Shown: positions 23,741-36,915, counted from the stretch's first letter. The stretch: DNA of 64,000 nucleotides from Lutjanus erythropterus (GCA_020091685.1 CM034609.1:14972023-15036022); one strand, 5' to 3'. Notes: generated by a model not told the origin, from the letters alone. A program made the numbers and translations.

Positions 23741-25046
23741 CCAACAAGAAAACTACCTCAGTACTTCACCGTATTCCCACAAGTCCTTCCCAAGCCTTCT
23801 GTAACACGTAAGCAATGAGCACTCTGCAAGCTATTTTGTGGGAACTTTGATTCCTTTGACTCATCAAAGCTAAAATTGAATGCCTGTCTTTCCTTGTCTA
23901 TTATAGCAGGCTAGCTAGCCCGTGACAAGAGAAATATTCAGCCATTGTCAATGAATGCTGATAGACTCGTCTCGTATGCATTCTAAACATAAATACAGGA
24001 TAGAGTTCTAGTTAGGATTTCTTATCCTGATATAACATGCATGGTCTGGATAGGACAGGATATAGTCATGAGTTTTGGAATCGTTTCTGTGATAGGTAGA
24101 TTGGTCTTATCCTGTTTTTGAAACTTAAGATAGGACGGGATGAGTCCCCAGGTGAAGTTACAGGACCTGGTATTGTTACATCTTTAGGTGAAAATATTCA
24201 GAGGATTTTCCAGCCAGGTTCACACACACATTAAAGTGAGCTCTCAGTGATGGATGTACTCACTCCTCCTTTCTGTTCCATCCCTACTCATCCCACCCCC
24301 TCCTGCAAGTTGAGTGGTGGATGTTTTCCATTTTGGTCTGTGGCCAAATGTATTTTCCAGGTTTTCTACTTAGTGAGGTCGAGGACCCGGGGATGTTTGA
24401 CTCCACTGGTTCTAATCACAGTCCAACCCCCAAGACAGCTGCTGTGTGTTAGGACCTCCCATTGACCCCTGACCCTGCACTATCCTAAATTCATTCTATT
24501 AAAACACCATAATGAGGGGTTTACTGGACCAATTGCAGGTTTTATTTAAACCTATTAGTCGAGGCAGAGAGGTGGAGGGGAGGGTTTGCACTGTGTGGAG
24601 GGAGGGAAGGGAGTTTTGAATAGATTGAAGGGAGACTGTTTGAAACTGAAGGAAACAATTAGTCCAGAACGTCTCAGGGTGTGTTTGGCCTTCAGCCACA
24701 CTCGTTTTTAATGTCAGGAGTATAAAAAGAGCTCAAGTGTTTCCAGATTATTTGCTGTGTTTTCTCACTGACACATAACTGTTTTGTGAGGCGTGTGATA
24801 GTTCTGTATGTTCATATGAACCGGAGATTATGGACGGTCAGGTTTTGGAAGCTGTTGCGGTAGCAGGTCGGGAAGAATTATGTTAAGTCATTCTCTAGTT
24901 TTCCCAGGGCGTGCCTGTAAATCTTTGATCTACTCTCTGTCAGTAGGCATCTCGGTTCTGTAGTGACTCCAGTGAGAACACATGTGAGAACACTTTATGT
25001 GTACATTTGTCAAGCACATAATGGTTTTAGCTGTACACAAATGTAA

Positions 25047-25933
25047 TCTTAGAAATAAGGGTTCCAAAAGGGTTCTTCCTGTAGGACTGAGGTTCTACTT
25101 GGAACCATTTGTTCCTGAAGAACCCCTTTTCTAAGAAAGGGTTTGCCATGGGTTCTTTGTAATTCAGAGAACCATTTTTCGAAGAAAGAGTTCTTCAAGG
25201 ATTGTTGAGATCCTTGAAGAACTCTTTCATCTTCATAAACGACTCCAGCAGGAAACAAAAAGGGTTCTCCTTTTGGGCAAGCCAAAGAACCTTTTATGTT
25301 TCTAGTTTGCAACTTTATTTCTAGTGTCAAGGGTTCCTTTTTTGGCCAGATTTTATTCTAGATAAAATTCTTAGAGTATAAAAGGGTTCTCAGTAGAATC
25401 CCCCCATTGACTTCTGGATAAAACCTTTGGAAAATAAAAGGCGTCTTGGTGGAACCCCTTGAATAGGTTCGGATATAACTGTTGGAATTTAAAATTGCTC
25501 TCAGCAGAACCCCCTGAGTGTGTTCAAGATGAAACTCTTGAAAAATAAAAGTGATCTCGGTAGAACCCCCTGAGAGAGACCTAGACCAAACTCTTGTAAT
25601 ATAAAGCTCTAATATAAAGATTCTCAGTAGAATGCTGTGGCTGGGTTCTCTTTAGCACCCTTAGAGGGTGGAAAGGTTCTGGATATATCCCCCAGGGTTC
25701 TAGGTGGAACCATTGCACCATAGAAGGGTTTTCTGTAGAACCTCTTGTAGGGAGTTCTCCGTCAAAACTTTCCAAGGTGGTTCTAGGTATAACCTTTAAT
25801 GTCAGGTTCTACGTAGAATTCTCTGAAAGGGTTCTAACTAGAACCTTTATAAAAAGGAACCAGAAAGGGTTCTCCATTGGGGACAAGCTGAACAACTTTA
25901 TGGTTCTAGTTAGCACCTTTATTTTTTATAGTG
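25047..25933 (+). mobile_element. Dispersed repeat family C, copy C1, with internal ~56-bp tandem units
   Basis: Left end AGAAATAAGGGTTCCAAAAG. The right end reverse-complements to CACTATAAAAAATAAAGGTG. Inside, GAACCCCC-type units start at 25396, 25452, 25507 and 25563 (55-56 bp apart), and GGTTCT/AGAACC palindromes recur throughout. A strong hairpin lies at 25184-25228. Copy C2 is at 62583-63266. CACT(A) ends plus many short subterminal repeats are reminiscent of CACTA/EnSpm elements; that assignment is inference. Confidence 0.65.
25184..25228. repeat. 18-bp perfect stem hairpin inside C1
   Basis: GAAAGAGTTCTTCAAGGA at 25184-25201 and TCCTTGAAGAACTCTTTC at 25211-25228 are exact reverse complements with a 9-nt loop. 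Confidence 0.9.
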
Positions 25934-26239
25934 TGCCTACAGGTGAAGGGTTGATTACTGGAGAACAGATCAGTGAACTTCCGTGTGCAGGGAAAACGTT
26001 CACTTCTGGTTATTTTCTTCTGACATGACAGCATAAACGCTAAGATGTTCAGCAGGAATGACACTTCCCATGGTCTATCTTGTCCCAGAGTTGTCCCAAG
26101 AGAAGCGTGGGTGTATGTGGGTTCTTTTTTTTTTTTTTTACGCTTTCTGATGTACACCCCCGTCTTTCTGTCTTTCTTCTCTCTCATCTTCACGGCATAT
26201 GTTCTGCATAAAACTTGCGGTGTGCTCAGTCTTCCACAT

Positions 26240-26430
26240 TGTCTCCTTTTTTGATCCTTGATTCTCATAAATCATCTCCCTAATTTGCCTGTGAATTAGA
26301 TGGTGCGGGACATGTAGACATTTAGGACAGGGCTCAGGGGCGGCGAAAGAACAGAGAGCCCACCCCTTGACTTTACGGGAAATGGGAGGCCGTTCCACAA
26401 AAGCAGGACTATTTAGAGGACTTGTCTGTC
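26240..26430. promoter_or_regulatory. Candidate conserved non-coding element
   Basis: Unique block with CTCATAAATCATC, CCTAATTTGC, GTGAATTAGATGG and a GC-rich half. No repeat signature is seen. Weak evidence by composition only. Confidence 0.2.
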
Positions 26431-29400
26431 TGTAGGGACTTTGCCTCACAGCACTAAGATAATTGTGGTGGATTGTTTTTATTTGCAGATAATTAAAACA
26501 AGGATAAAAAGCCATTTGCACTGCTCATTTTTATGTTCCTTAAACAAGCTCAAGACTGAGCACATGTGCACGTGCATACACGTTTCCAAGTGTGTATCAA
26601 GTGAGCGTAGTGCACACAGAATGAAACCTAAATCTCTTGTGTACAATTCATATATTACAGGATAATTTATAAGCTATTAAAATGATTATTGGTGAAGTGG
26701 ATCAAATTCTCCAATTAGGCTTTCGGTGTACCAGCCAAGACTTTCAATGTTTATGAGAAGCAGTTAGTCTGTCTGTCTCCAGCCTGTCTGTAACCTCTAA
26801 TAGAAACACTACACTAAAAAACACATAAGCACACCTGCTGCTAACCACATGAAGAGGCTGAGCGTGTTGTGATCATGTGAACCAGTGTTGTAATGTATTA
26901 GATGATGTTACAGCTCTGAAATAATTTCCATGAGTTGATGTTGGTTAATTTACTGCACAATTGAAAACTGGTTTGTGCTTTAGCTTTTGATCAAAGGTGA
27001 TTTCCCCACAGGGTTGCTGAAAGAGTGTTGCATCATCTTTGTGCATGTTGAATACATAGTATATGCAAATTTACAGCTTCCCTGTTATAGATTAACTAAT
27101 TACATAAATGGATAGGGAGGCGAAGGGGGAATGTTTGAAGCTGCAGGAATACAGTGCGCTCCACTACTCATACAGGTTTTAGCAGCGCATATCCTTGTAC
27201 CCCTATAAACACCCATCGGGGTCCGCATTACCGACCAGAGAAAACAGCATTGCAACATTATCCAGAGATTAACACCATGCACAGACATGGTTTTCCCCAG
27301 CTCAGATCAAATTAAATCATGATGCCTGACATGTCATCACCATGGGAATGTAGCTTAGCATTGCACTCAACTGGCCAGGGCAGCACCCTATACTGATCTT
27401 ATCTTTATGTCATTGTTTGCTTTCTCTTTATATCTTTTAAGTGATCTGTTGGTTGGTGTAGCCATATATTCAACCCCAAACTGGGACCCTCATGTGTAGG
27501 CTATTGTACAGTATTTTGTACTAACTTATGCATGCACCATAGGCTTTTTCATCAGGTTGGGGAACAGTTATTTTAGCATTTGGTGCCACTATAGATTACA
27601 TTTTTGTTGCAAATTAAATGTGGAACAATGGAAACCAGGATATTTTCGTGTTTTGTCAGGACTGGGGACATCCAGCTTGGAACTGGGACAATGTTGGGCG
27701 AACTAAAACAATGGCTAAACAATTATGATAAGTGGGACAGGTAAAAAGGTTTGCAGTCCACCATGTGAGATTTTGCATTTAGACACTGCGGATTAATGTA
27801 ACAGGTTAATCAATACAGTATGGTACATTTTAACTTGGCACAGGGGCTGGAGGTGTGGGGAGGCCTCTACTGAAAGAAGAGGAATGTACTAGTGAGTAGA
27901 TGGCGTGCTAAGATTAGCCACTGGTAAGCCTGCCTTCAGGTATCAGCTGGTCTTGCTCAGAGTTGCAGGGTGGTTGGTGGTCTGAACACAACTTCACTGC
28001 AAGGACAGAACTTCTGGCGTGCTGCTACATGCAGTCACCGGTGCTAACATTAGGCTCACTGTTGGTGACAAAATGTAAACCAGTGTGTTGTTTTTTTGTT
28101 AAAGTTTTTTTGTTTATTTAAAGGTACTTTGTATGTCCTGCTTTATATTGCCAGTTGTCATTGTGAGAACAGATTGTAACATTCATTTAACAAATGTGAG
28201 CTGATTCCTATGTTAAGGACTCAGGATGCTGTTTTTCAGGGAATATCAAAAGGGTGTTTTGCATGCTGAGTGCCTTGCCTCTCTTCACTTCCCCTACAGC
28301 ACCAAAAGTGTGCAATACTACCTCATGCTAGCTTAGAAATGGAGTTTGCTAATGCCAACAAACAGTTTTGTTCATCTCATATCAACATGATGCTGGTCAG
28401 TCACACTCATTCTTGTGTATATCAAATCACTTTTCACTGGTATTTTCTGAAAATTCCACAGTACCTTGAACGTGTGTTAAATAGAGGAAATGTGACAAGA
28501 GTTATATGAAATGAGCGACTGATTTACATATTTTCCCTCTTACCTGAAGTGCTATTTATCCATCTAGATTGTTTTGATGTGAGTTGCTGAATTTTGGAGA
28601 TATGGGCCACAGAGATAGCTGTGAGCAGTTTCAGGTAGGGACTACATATAGTTCTTTTTTGTTGTTGTTTTTGTTGTTGGCACTTTGAGCACCAGCATCC
28701 GAGTGCCATTTAGTCTCACAGTATTTGAGAGAAGGCAGACATCTCTATGGCCGATTTCTCCAAAACTTAGCCACTCATACCAAAGCTATTTGTATGGAAA
28801 AAAATAGCACTACAGGTGATTTTGGGGTGGACTGTCTCTTTAAATCTGTTGTGGCTGGATATTTTGTCCTCCTCTTTAGTTTGACACTTACAATCCATAG
28901 CATGCTATACAGTTTCTCCACCAACCGTCACACAGACATCACTTGCCTGAGGCAGGGAAAGAAGGAAGCACTTGATAACCGTTTTGCACTGCGTGTAGAT
29001 ACAGGGTATTTCCCGGTAGCCACTTCACTATTTCCAACTGTTTGCCTGACTGTTGAACACACGCACATCAGCTAAGTGAAAACAGTGTCTCATGTTGTAG
29101 CTTTCAGGTGCTTCAAACAAAGGAAAATTAAAAGCTCATGCTCGCAGAACTCTGGGTGTGCATGAAAACTAAAGCACCTTATTTGTGTTGAGTTTATTGG
29201 GTCGTTGTTAGGGGTTTTGGCCATGACTGCATGGTGGTGCACAGCTCCAGGTCACATGGTGTGGGAGTCCAAGGTCACCAAGGTCACTTCCTGTTCCCTT
29301 TAAAGAGGTGCAGAGCTCTAGCGAGGGACAAAAGAGAGCACGGAAGTACTTCTGTAGCACGATGGATATAAAGAGTCTTTTCAGTGCACCGCAAGGTCTG

Positions 29401-31539
29401 ACCCTTTCATTCACAGAGGAATTTTAACTTTCCTTAGAACTAGCTTTGGTAATGTAGCACTCCCCTCCACCCTGTGTATATATTCCCATTACTCCTAACC
29501 AGGTTTATCTCTCAGATATGTTGCTCATGTCATTTCTGTGGAACAAAATTTTAACAGAGAATCCAGTGTTGCATACAAATACTTAGATCGCCTTTGGTGA
29601 GTGTTTAACCTCTACTGACTGGTGACTCTGTTCAGCTCTGAGGACTATCAGTGCATAGATGAAATTACATATCTGCTGAAGATGATCAAATCAACAACTT
29701 TTGAGTCCACTCACCACACTCACCTTGGATTACCTCTGTCTGTGTATCCGTATTTGTTCCCTCTTGTCGCTAGTGCAGCTGCAATCTCTTCCACCTTCAA
29801 AGATCATTATTTCTTTTCATTATCTCTGCCAGCCTTAAATGAGGGGGAGATCATATGATAGGTCGTGTGTGTGGGTGTGTGCGTGACCAACTGGGCTGAA
29901 GCTACTGTCTCCACCTAATCTGGCACACGACTGGACCCATCAGCCAAGTATTTTTTTGTGCACATTTATGGCTGTGTGCTCAAGGATCTCTCATGGTTGA
30001 ACCTTGAAAAACTTATTTTATTGACTGCTCTGTGTTATATGACAGCTGACTCCTCACTCCTCTTCAGCGGCTGTTAAAAACAAGACTTACCTAGTCTGTT
30101 CCGTGGCATATTTTGGCCTTTGTTGTGGCTCAAAAACTGACATTCATAGAAAAGTTTTGTCTTATTCCATAAATGGCCGCTGGAGCATTTAAGGTCTGCT
30201 AGTAAACAAATGAGATACACAGACTTCACTACAACATTGACTGTTATTGGTTTAATTCTGAAGTGATTTTCATGACATTTGGTTTGTTATAAATGTGTGA
30301 AATTGAACATGACTGTGGTTACTTGTTGGAATTAAATGTAGTTACTAGGGGCAATCATAGCAATAATCACCTCTGTGTCAGAACATTTACCTTCTGAATA
30401 GCCACAATTTCCACTTGGGCACGCAGGCTGTGTTAAATGTAAATTAATTAGAATTTTTTTGTAGGTTTCTCCAAAAATGTAGATTTCTATGTCTATTATA
30501 GTGTTGTAAAGCTACCAGGCTGTGATGTCCTAAATAAAAAAAACATGGTACCATGAAAAATGTTATAATTAAATAACAATGTTTAAGTTTGGATTTATCG
30601 TTCCATATTTCTTCTCATATAAGTTGCCACAAACACTTACTACTGCCACATTGCTGTTCTTATTACATAACAATGTTTTTAAGTGAAGATTCTCAGTGAA
30701 GTGCAGCACATTTTATTCTGTTGGGGTCTAAAGCGTTGTACTGCAATGCAAAAAAAGAAAAAGAAAAAAAAAAAACTTTTTCCAAAACTTTGCAAATCTC
30801 CACTGGTTGCATCTGGCAGTTGTGGTGGCATTGCGGTAGGTGCTTCACCATCTGTTGCGTGGCAGAGATCTGTACTCTACTGAGTGCACTCTCCTAGTTT
30901 CAGTATGGTTCATCTTTACCAAACATTTCAGTACGACTATTCTGCTTATTTTAGCCAAATTGAAGGAATATTAAACAACCCCCACCCCCACTCTACCTAC
31001 CTCTTGTGTGTACTAATGGCTGCCCATGGGACAACTTTGGCTACATTTAACACAGAATATAAATCTACTAAGCTATAGGGTCCCTCATTTAACAAGATGC
31101 TGCTTTATGGTGCTCTGCAAAACTCAACTCTCTTTTATGGATTATATGAAGAATATGTCATTGTAGGTTTATTTGATTGATTATTGCATTTATACTTAAG
31201 AGCTCTGAGCTCCCCTGTTTCGTTTGGAGGATTAATTCATCATCTATAATTTGACAATGATATGACTCTCTAAAGCCTGACTATGCATCTAACTAATGTA
31301 GCAGAATCCTCTTAATTTGAAAACTTGTTTATATACTGTATTTATGTGTATGTGCACATGCATGTTTGTGTTGGTATATACGCAGCATAGACCCTTTGAG
31401 TAGCCCATGAGTTGTCCACATATGACTCCAGATAGTTTTGGATAAATTGGTACCAAATTTAATCAGAACCAATGACCCCGGCCCCCCAACCAACAGTCCA
31501 ATTTTTTGCCTGCGTTTATGGCCTCAAACTCAGGTACAT

Positions 31540-31900
31540 ATATTTATGATGGCAGTAAAGTGGGCTGCTGTAGTTAATCTCCTAATGACGTCTCCTTCCC
31601 TCTGCCACCAGTGAGTCTGGTTTTGGGCCACAGGGACCGATCGCTGGAGACAGGACGGGGGGAAACAGGGCCTTGTTTTTGGGATGCGAATCCTGAGGAG
31701 CAGGGCTTTAACTAAATTGGGTTTGTGTCGATTGTGTGGTATGAGACAGGGCCTTGCTTTTTTCTGCGTAGTGCAAAATGACATGCATGTGACATGGCGT
31801 ATTCCAGAGGCGCGAGATCATTTGCAGGTGAGAGTGCCGGGGTAAATTTCACTAATGGGGAAACAAATGGGCCACACTTCTCAGCTCTTGTCACTTTCTA
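31540..31900. promoter_or_regulatory. Candidate conserved non-coding element
   Basis: Unique GC-balanced block between AT-rich flanks with TAGTTAATCTCCTAATGACGTC (TGACGTC CRE-like) near 31575 and ACTAATGGGG near 31850. No repeat or coding support. Confidence 0.22.
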
Positions 31901-32087
31901 TCTGTGAGGCAGCTTGTTGCTCTCTCTTTTCCTTTTTTTAGGGTATGAATTTGCTTGATGTATGAAAGATGCTTTGCATACACCTTTTAAACTGCTCATT
32001 TAAATATTATTCACCTGTCAATCTATGCAGGCTACTTTTGCATACATGTATGTGTGCAGGTGTGAGTGTACCGTCATGTTATTTATG

Positions 32088-32108
32088 TGTGTGTGTGTGT
32101 GGGTGTCT

Positions 32109-32155
<47 letters not shown>

Positions 32156-32170
32156 TGTGTGTGTGTGTGA
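32088..32170. repeat. (TG)n microsatellite, interrupted
   Basis: About 83 bp of TG units with GG, TC and AG interruptions. Confidence 0.95.
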
Positions 32171-32194
32171 GGGGAATTTTATGTTTTCCATGCC

Positions 32195-32600
32195 AGTGAC
32201 AGCCATGGCTGGAGGCATTTTGTTGTCGGGTTGTCTGTCCATCTGTCCCATTCTTGTGAACACAATATCCCAAAAATGCCGTGACAGAATTTCTTCAAAT
32301 TTGGTACAAACATCCACTTGGACTTAAGGATGAAATGATTATGATTTGGTGGCCAAAGGTAAAGTTACTGTGACCTAACAAGACATGTTTTTGTCCATAA
32401 CTTTTAATTCACTCACTATTTGTGACAATATTTCATATGCCTTCAGGGAATTTCTTCAAACTGCGCAAATGTTCACTTGGACTCAAGGATGAACTGATGA
32501 AATTTCGCACAAATGTCTAAATAGGATAAAATGATCAAGTGATGTCATTTTATATATCCAAAAGGTCAAAGGTCAACTCCACTGTGACATCATAATGTTC
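32195..32600 (+). repeat. Dispersed repeat family D, two tandem units of about 161 bp
   Basis: GAATTTCTTCAAATTTGGTA at 32287 and GAATTTCTTCAAACTGCGCA at 32448 begin two units, both continuing CACTTGGACT(T/C)AAGGATGAA and then a CAAAGGT...ACTGTGAC block. An inverted fragment is at 42261-42450. This sequence type is widespread in fish; its class is not decided here. Confidence 0.65.
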
Positions 32601-33924
32601 AGCTCTCTATCAGTCCTCTGTACTCCTCTGTAAAAATAGACTTTGCCTTCTGGAGACAGCACGTTTCTTACTGGAAATTATTCACTGGAATCATACATGT
32701 TAATGTAGTGATAACTTCAATTTGAAAAAAAAATACACTTAATACCTTCAAAATCTTCAGGACACATATCATAATGAGTCTGGACAGACTGCAACTTGAC
32801 TGTCATACAACCATGAGTCCATAATTCCAGTTTTGTTGGCGGCAAAACATGAATCCATGATAAGAGCGCCTGCTACTGTATGTAACTTTACTTAAAGATA
32901 CAGTATGATCTGCCAGTGACACTGGTGCACACGAAGCAGAACAGTTACCGCCCTTTTCCTCTGTCTGTCTCCACTGTCCATCTTCCCTCCTCCTTCCTCT
33001 CTCCTCTCCTGGTTGCAGTTGTATTTGTACGCCTTGGGAAGATTACAAAGAGGTGCTTTGTGAGGGGATGCAGCTGCTGAAATTCGACTAGATCCAGCTG
33101 AAGAGAGAAAGGAGCAGGTGGGTCAACAACGCCACCCTGCCGTTCCCAGAATATCAGGCTGCAGAGCTGTGCCTCCCTCCCCCACCCACACACACACACA
33201 CACACATGCACACATGCACACATGCACACGAATCCTCAGAGCCCCCCCATCCCACCCCAGCACACACACAAACAAACATTATACCATGTCAAAATACAAA
33301 CACAGTAACACCCACAAAACAGCAATACAGCAATATGCACATGTCAAAGGACTGCCTCAGTGGAAATACTGCCCACTCAAACAAGTGTGCATCACTGGAA
33401 TCATTCATACGGTGGGAGAATGTTGGCAGAAAGTTAGAAAAGCAACACAAATAATTACAACACAACACAAAAACATAGCCCTAAGTGCTGCCTCACCAAG
33501 GCCTCGTGCAGCCTTGTTTTACAATTCCATTAACAGCAGTTATAACAGGGGCAGTCGAAGTGTTGCAGAAAGCAGAGGAAGATCCTGTCAGCTCTGTGAA
33601 GTTAAGATGTTAACAGGTCAGGGTGCTGCCAAAATGTTGGATTTCTGCATTGCAATGGGGACATTGGTAAGATGACCCTCATCCGGCTTTGTGCGGCTCA
33701 GAAAGAGGTGGTAGGAGACGGAGAGAGGAAAGGAATGAAAGAGAGGAGAGGAAGTCCTGCAGGCGTTCAGTGTTCTTGTTCTTTTTGGAGGCGGATAAGA
33801 TGTCACACCATCCTCTCTGCAGGGGACACCATGCTGGACCGATGCGACATAAAATGCACAGATACACAGATTCGCTTTGTTGTTAGGGTTTTGATCATAC
33901 TGTGTGTTTTGTATTAATTAAACT
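32601..33924. other. Intergenic; CA-rich and purine-rich simple sequence
   Basis: (CA)n with CATG interruptions at about 33186-33230 and a G/A-rich tract at 33705-33765. The 185-codon open frame at 33118-33675 spans the CA tract and has no domain. Confidence 0.55.
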
Positions 33925-34550
33925 GTAACTAGAAATAAAATTTATTAGACCATATTAAACCCTGTTTTTTGGCCCTTATTAAAGTTTCTTAGAGGCTAAT
34001 TTGGGACACATTACAACAGAACTGGACTGTAAACTAAAGTGAAATCACATATCTGCTACCTGTAGACCAATGCTTAATTCTTTGATTAAATAACATTTTC
34101 TGAATAAAGTATTACAATAAGTTTGTTCATTCACCACTAGACCAAATTTCCCTCTACCTCTAGAATTTTGGCCTTTACTTGGTAGATCTGGTTCACATAT
34201 TGTTTTTAAAATGGGAAGTAGCAGATGTGTCATTTCATTTCTAATAAAGTCTAACAGGATTCTACGAGTGGGAAATAACACCCTTTAGTTTACAGTACAA
34301 TTCTGTTGTAATGTGTCACGAAAAAGTATAATAAGGGCATAGTACTGTCACTTATAGAACATATTATTTCTATTTTTCGTCTAATTTAATACAACATATG
34401 GCTTGTTTTGTGTCATTAGTGTACCATTAGGTGTATGGTGTCTAACTAGGGTATAACTACTGTCTCATGAAGAACATATTATTTCTATTTTTTGTCTAAT
34501 TTGATACAAAGTACAGCTTGTTATGTCTTATTAGTGAACTGTAAGAGGGC
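33925..34550. mobile_element. Family B element, copy B2, with a duplicated right arm
   Basis: The left arm is truncated (starts around AACTAGAAATAA). Interior blocks GGGACACATTACAACAGAA, ACATATCTGCTACCT and AGATCTGGTTCACATATTG match B1 and B3. The right arm appears twice: about 34355-34440 and 34465-34550 (ACATATTATTTCTATTTTT, GTCTAATTT, CAGCTTGTTATG, TTAGTG). Confidence 0.65.
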
Positions 34551-36915
34551 AACTGTTTTTTTTTAATCCATAAAAACATGGAGGTACTGTAGGACTGAAG
34601 ACACACTGGAATAGAATTAAAGTTGAAAAATAAAAAACAATGTTCCCACTTTGCTTTATCATCTCCATCTTCACCCTTAATCAGCTCCAGCTCCAGACAA
34701 GCTTTTTTTTTTTTTCATTTTTTACACATGCAAGCTCTGTGGAAACATCAACCAAAATATGGATGAATTTTTGTATTCGCTTTGCATATGTTTTCCCTCT
34801 GCCGTCATGTTCCATAAACAAGCTTTTTGATAATCATTAAAGCAATATGCTAATGGGACGTGAAGGAGTTGGACAGTACAGAAAGCTGTGGGCTTTGTGA
34901 ACTATTCTTCGGCTTTATAAAACACGTTTCTTTTCCTGAAGTCTCTCTGTATGCTTAATGAGAGTTTTGACGCACATGGCTCCCTCCCCCACATCTCGGT
35001 GTAGCCTCCCCACTTCATATGAGCAATAATTCAGCCACGTTGATAATAAGTCCTTCTGTCCTACCCTACAAGTCCTTGAATGTCATTTCATACACACTAT
35101 GGTCCACAGGGCTGTACCCTGAAAGAGCCCACTGTCCCTCTCACTTAGTATTCCTGCCTTGAGATACTTGCAGACATCCCTATCACTAGTTAAACATCCT
35201 GCGAGCAAGCACTCTGACCAACAATCACTGATTGTACAGTAGGTTTTCTATTTTTTTCAGCTTCTAGCAGTGTTTGATCAGGGACATCCACTTATGATTT
35301 GTTATATTTCTGCTTTCATACAGGGCTTACTAACTAGATATATGTCGTGCTTTGCTCCCAGGTTTGGGAGGGAGACTTTTAAAAAGTATTCTGATATAGT
35401 TACTAATTATCTGTTGAATGTAGTCAGTAACCTAATCCAAGTATCACATAGTAACGTTAGTGGTTGATCTGTGCAGCTAACATTGCAGGTTGGTGGTTTT
35501 CTCTTTTCTGATTAAATTATTTAATTACCTTTTTTGTATCCTATGTAAACTGTTATTCCCTAAGCCTGTTTGTGTCTCTCCCTGACGGCAAGCAGCTTCC
35601 TAGTTCGTCCCTTTGATAGCATATGCTCATTTTCCCTGTAAATTTTCCATCTAGCTGATTTTTCTTTGCCTCTCACAGTAAAAAAAAAAAAAAGCACTTC
35701 CACTGACAGCATGTCACCAGAATCATCCATTTCTTCCATCATTTCTGAATGGCTTCAATTCTTTTCATGGGTCAGTAGTCTCCCACCATTCATGTGGCTG
35801 CAGCTTTGCAGAGACACTGAGTTCAGTGACATGATATCACTTCCATCACGGCGCTGTCACTTGCACCCCGCGGGCTTCCTCCCCAGACAGACCCGCTGCT
35901 GCCTCATGCACCAGCGGGGAAAACGCGGCTCCCACTCGTCATGCGGTGCACCCAGGTTATTCTTCATTTTCTTATCAGTCACCCTGGTTCATCTGATATT
36001 GCAGAAATAACACATTCTGGGCTCCGCGCTCGCTCAGATTACAGTCTGTGTGGAAGTGTGAGAGAGATCAGCATTAGAAGGTGGATCTCAGAAAATGCAG
36101 ACTTCCAGCCATCTGGAGCTCCATCCCTCCACATGTTTTAGAGTGTGGGAAGCTGCACAAACGTGTCACTGGTCTATATCAAATCACTAAATATTTCATC
36201 AACTCCGTGCTCACTGGTGGGTGTGTGGAAGTTATTGTTTGAGTGGTTTTCCTTTTTTTCTTGTGGCCAATTACTCTCCCATCACTGTCATTTACATTCA
36301 TTTACATCAATTCATTTGTCATGTTAAATTTGTCTAAGCCCTGCAATCTTCGTCCAACCCACGTTCGTGAAGGTTTGACAAAATGAAGCCATATGTTGTT
36401 GATATGACGATCACATGCTCTCAGCTTAGCGCTGTGTCATCTTAACCAACTCTGGGCAACTGCAGGAGATGCGCCACATCTCACCTCTCCTCCATGTCTT
36501 CACTGTGAGAGTAATGGTCTCCACATTGCCTAGTGAAGCGTCATGCCTGATTGCCGCCATTCTCACATCTGCTTCCTGGAACAGCGGCGGGGAAGTCTCC
36601 AAAGAGCTCCCAGCGGAGTGTGGGGCATGTGTGCTCACATATGAGGCGAGAGTTTGAGACAGGGGCTTGCCGGCGTGGTTTATTTTCAAAGGGTAGTGCT
36701 GAGAATGTGTTGAGAGGTTGAGGAGTTGAGAGAGCTCTCTGCGCTCTGGTTTGGGTTTCACCTCCCTGGGACACAGCTGGGGGGTTGGGGTTGGGAGCTG
36801 GAGGGGGTCCACAAGGATTTTATGTTTAGACAACAGCGCAAACAAGTCAGAATATTATTTTCTGTGTTTTTGACAGAGAGAGACAGTTATGAACCAACCA
36901 ACAGCCTCGCACACA
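34551..36915. other. Intergenic, no gene seen
   Basis: T-run at 34704-34715 and A-run near 35681-35693. 34830-34960 is a unique block with the octamer-like ATGCTAAT at 34847-34854. 35361-35505 is a family A fragment. The 139-codon minus-strand frame at 36426-36845 has no recognisable domain. Confidence 0.5.
35361..35505 (+). mobile_element. Family A fragment A2
   Basis: Starts GGTTTGGGAGGGAGACTTTT and shares GTAGTCAGTAACCTAATCCA and AAGTATCA blocks with A3 and A5. The right part is missing. Confidence 0.55.

Larger units (their letters stand above)
19538..25046. other. Intergenic; short repeats, no gene seen
   Basis: Holds poly-T tracts (about 19974-19987 and 21880-21894), a 10-bp-stem hairpin at 22251-22273 (GCATCCAATA-GTA-TATTGGATGC) and a G-rich run near 24577-24611. 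Open frames lack domains. 24240-24470 is unique, C-rich sequence of unknown role. Confidence 0.5.
25934..32087. other. Intergenic, no gene seen; candidate regulatory blocks
   Basis: T-rich tract near 26126-26140; A-rich tract at 30749-30776. 26240-26430 and 31540-31900 are GC-balanced unique blocks. Open frames (such as 28725-29075 plus) show no recognisable domain or splice-supported continuation. Confidence 0.5.

Noticed and set aside
33118..33675. 185-codon open frame on the plus strand
   Set aside because: Runs through a CA microsatellite (Thr-His repeat), shows no domain, no codon bias and no splice context; other frames nearby are equally open.
36426..36845. 139-codon open frame on the minus strand
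   Set aside because: No recognisable motif and no polyadenylation or splice context; overlapping open frames on both strands argue for chance.
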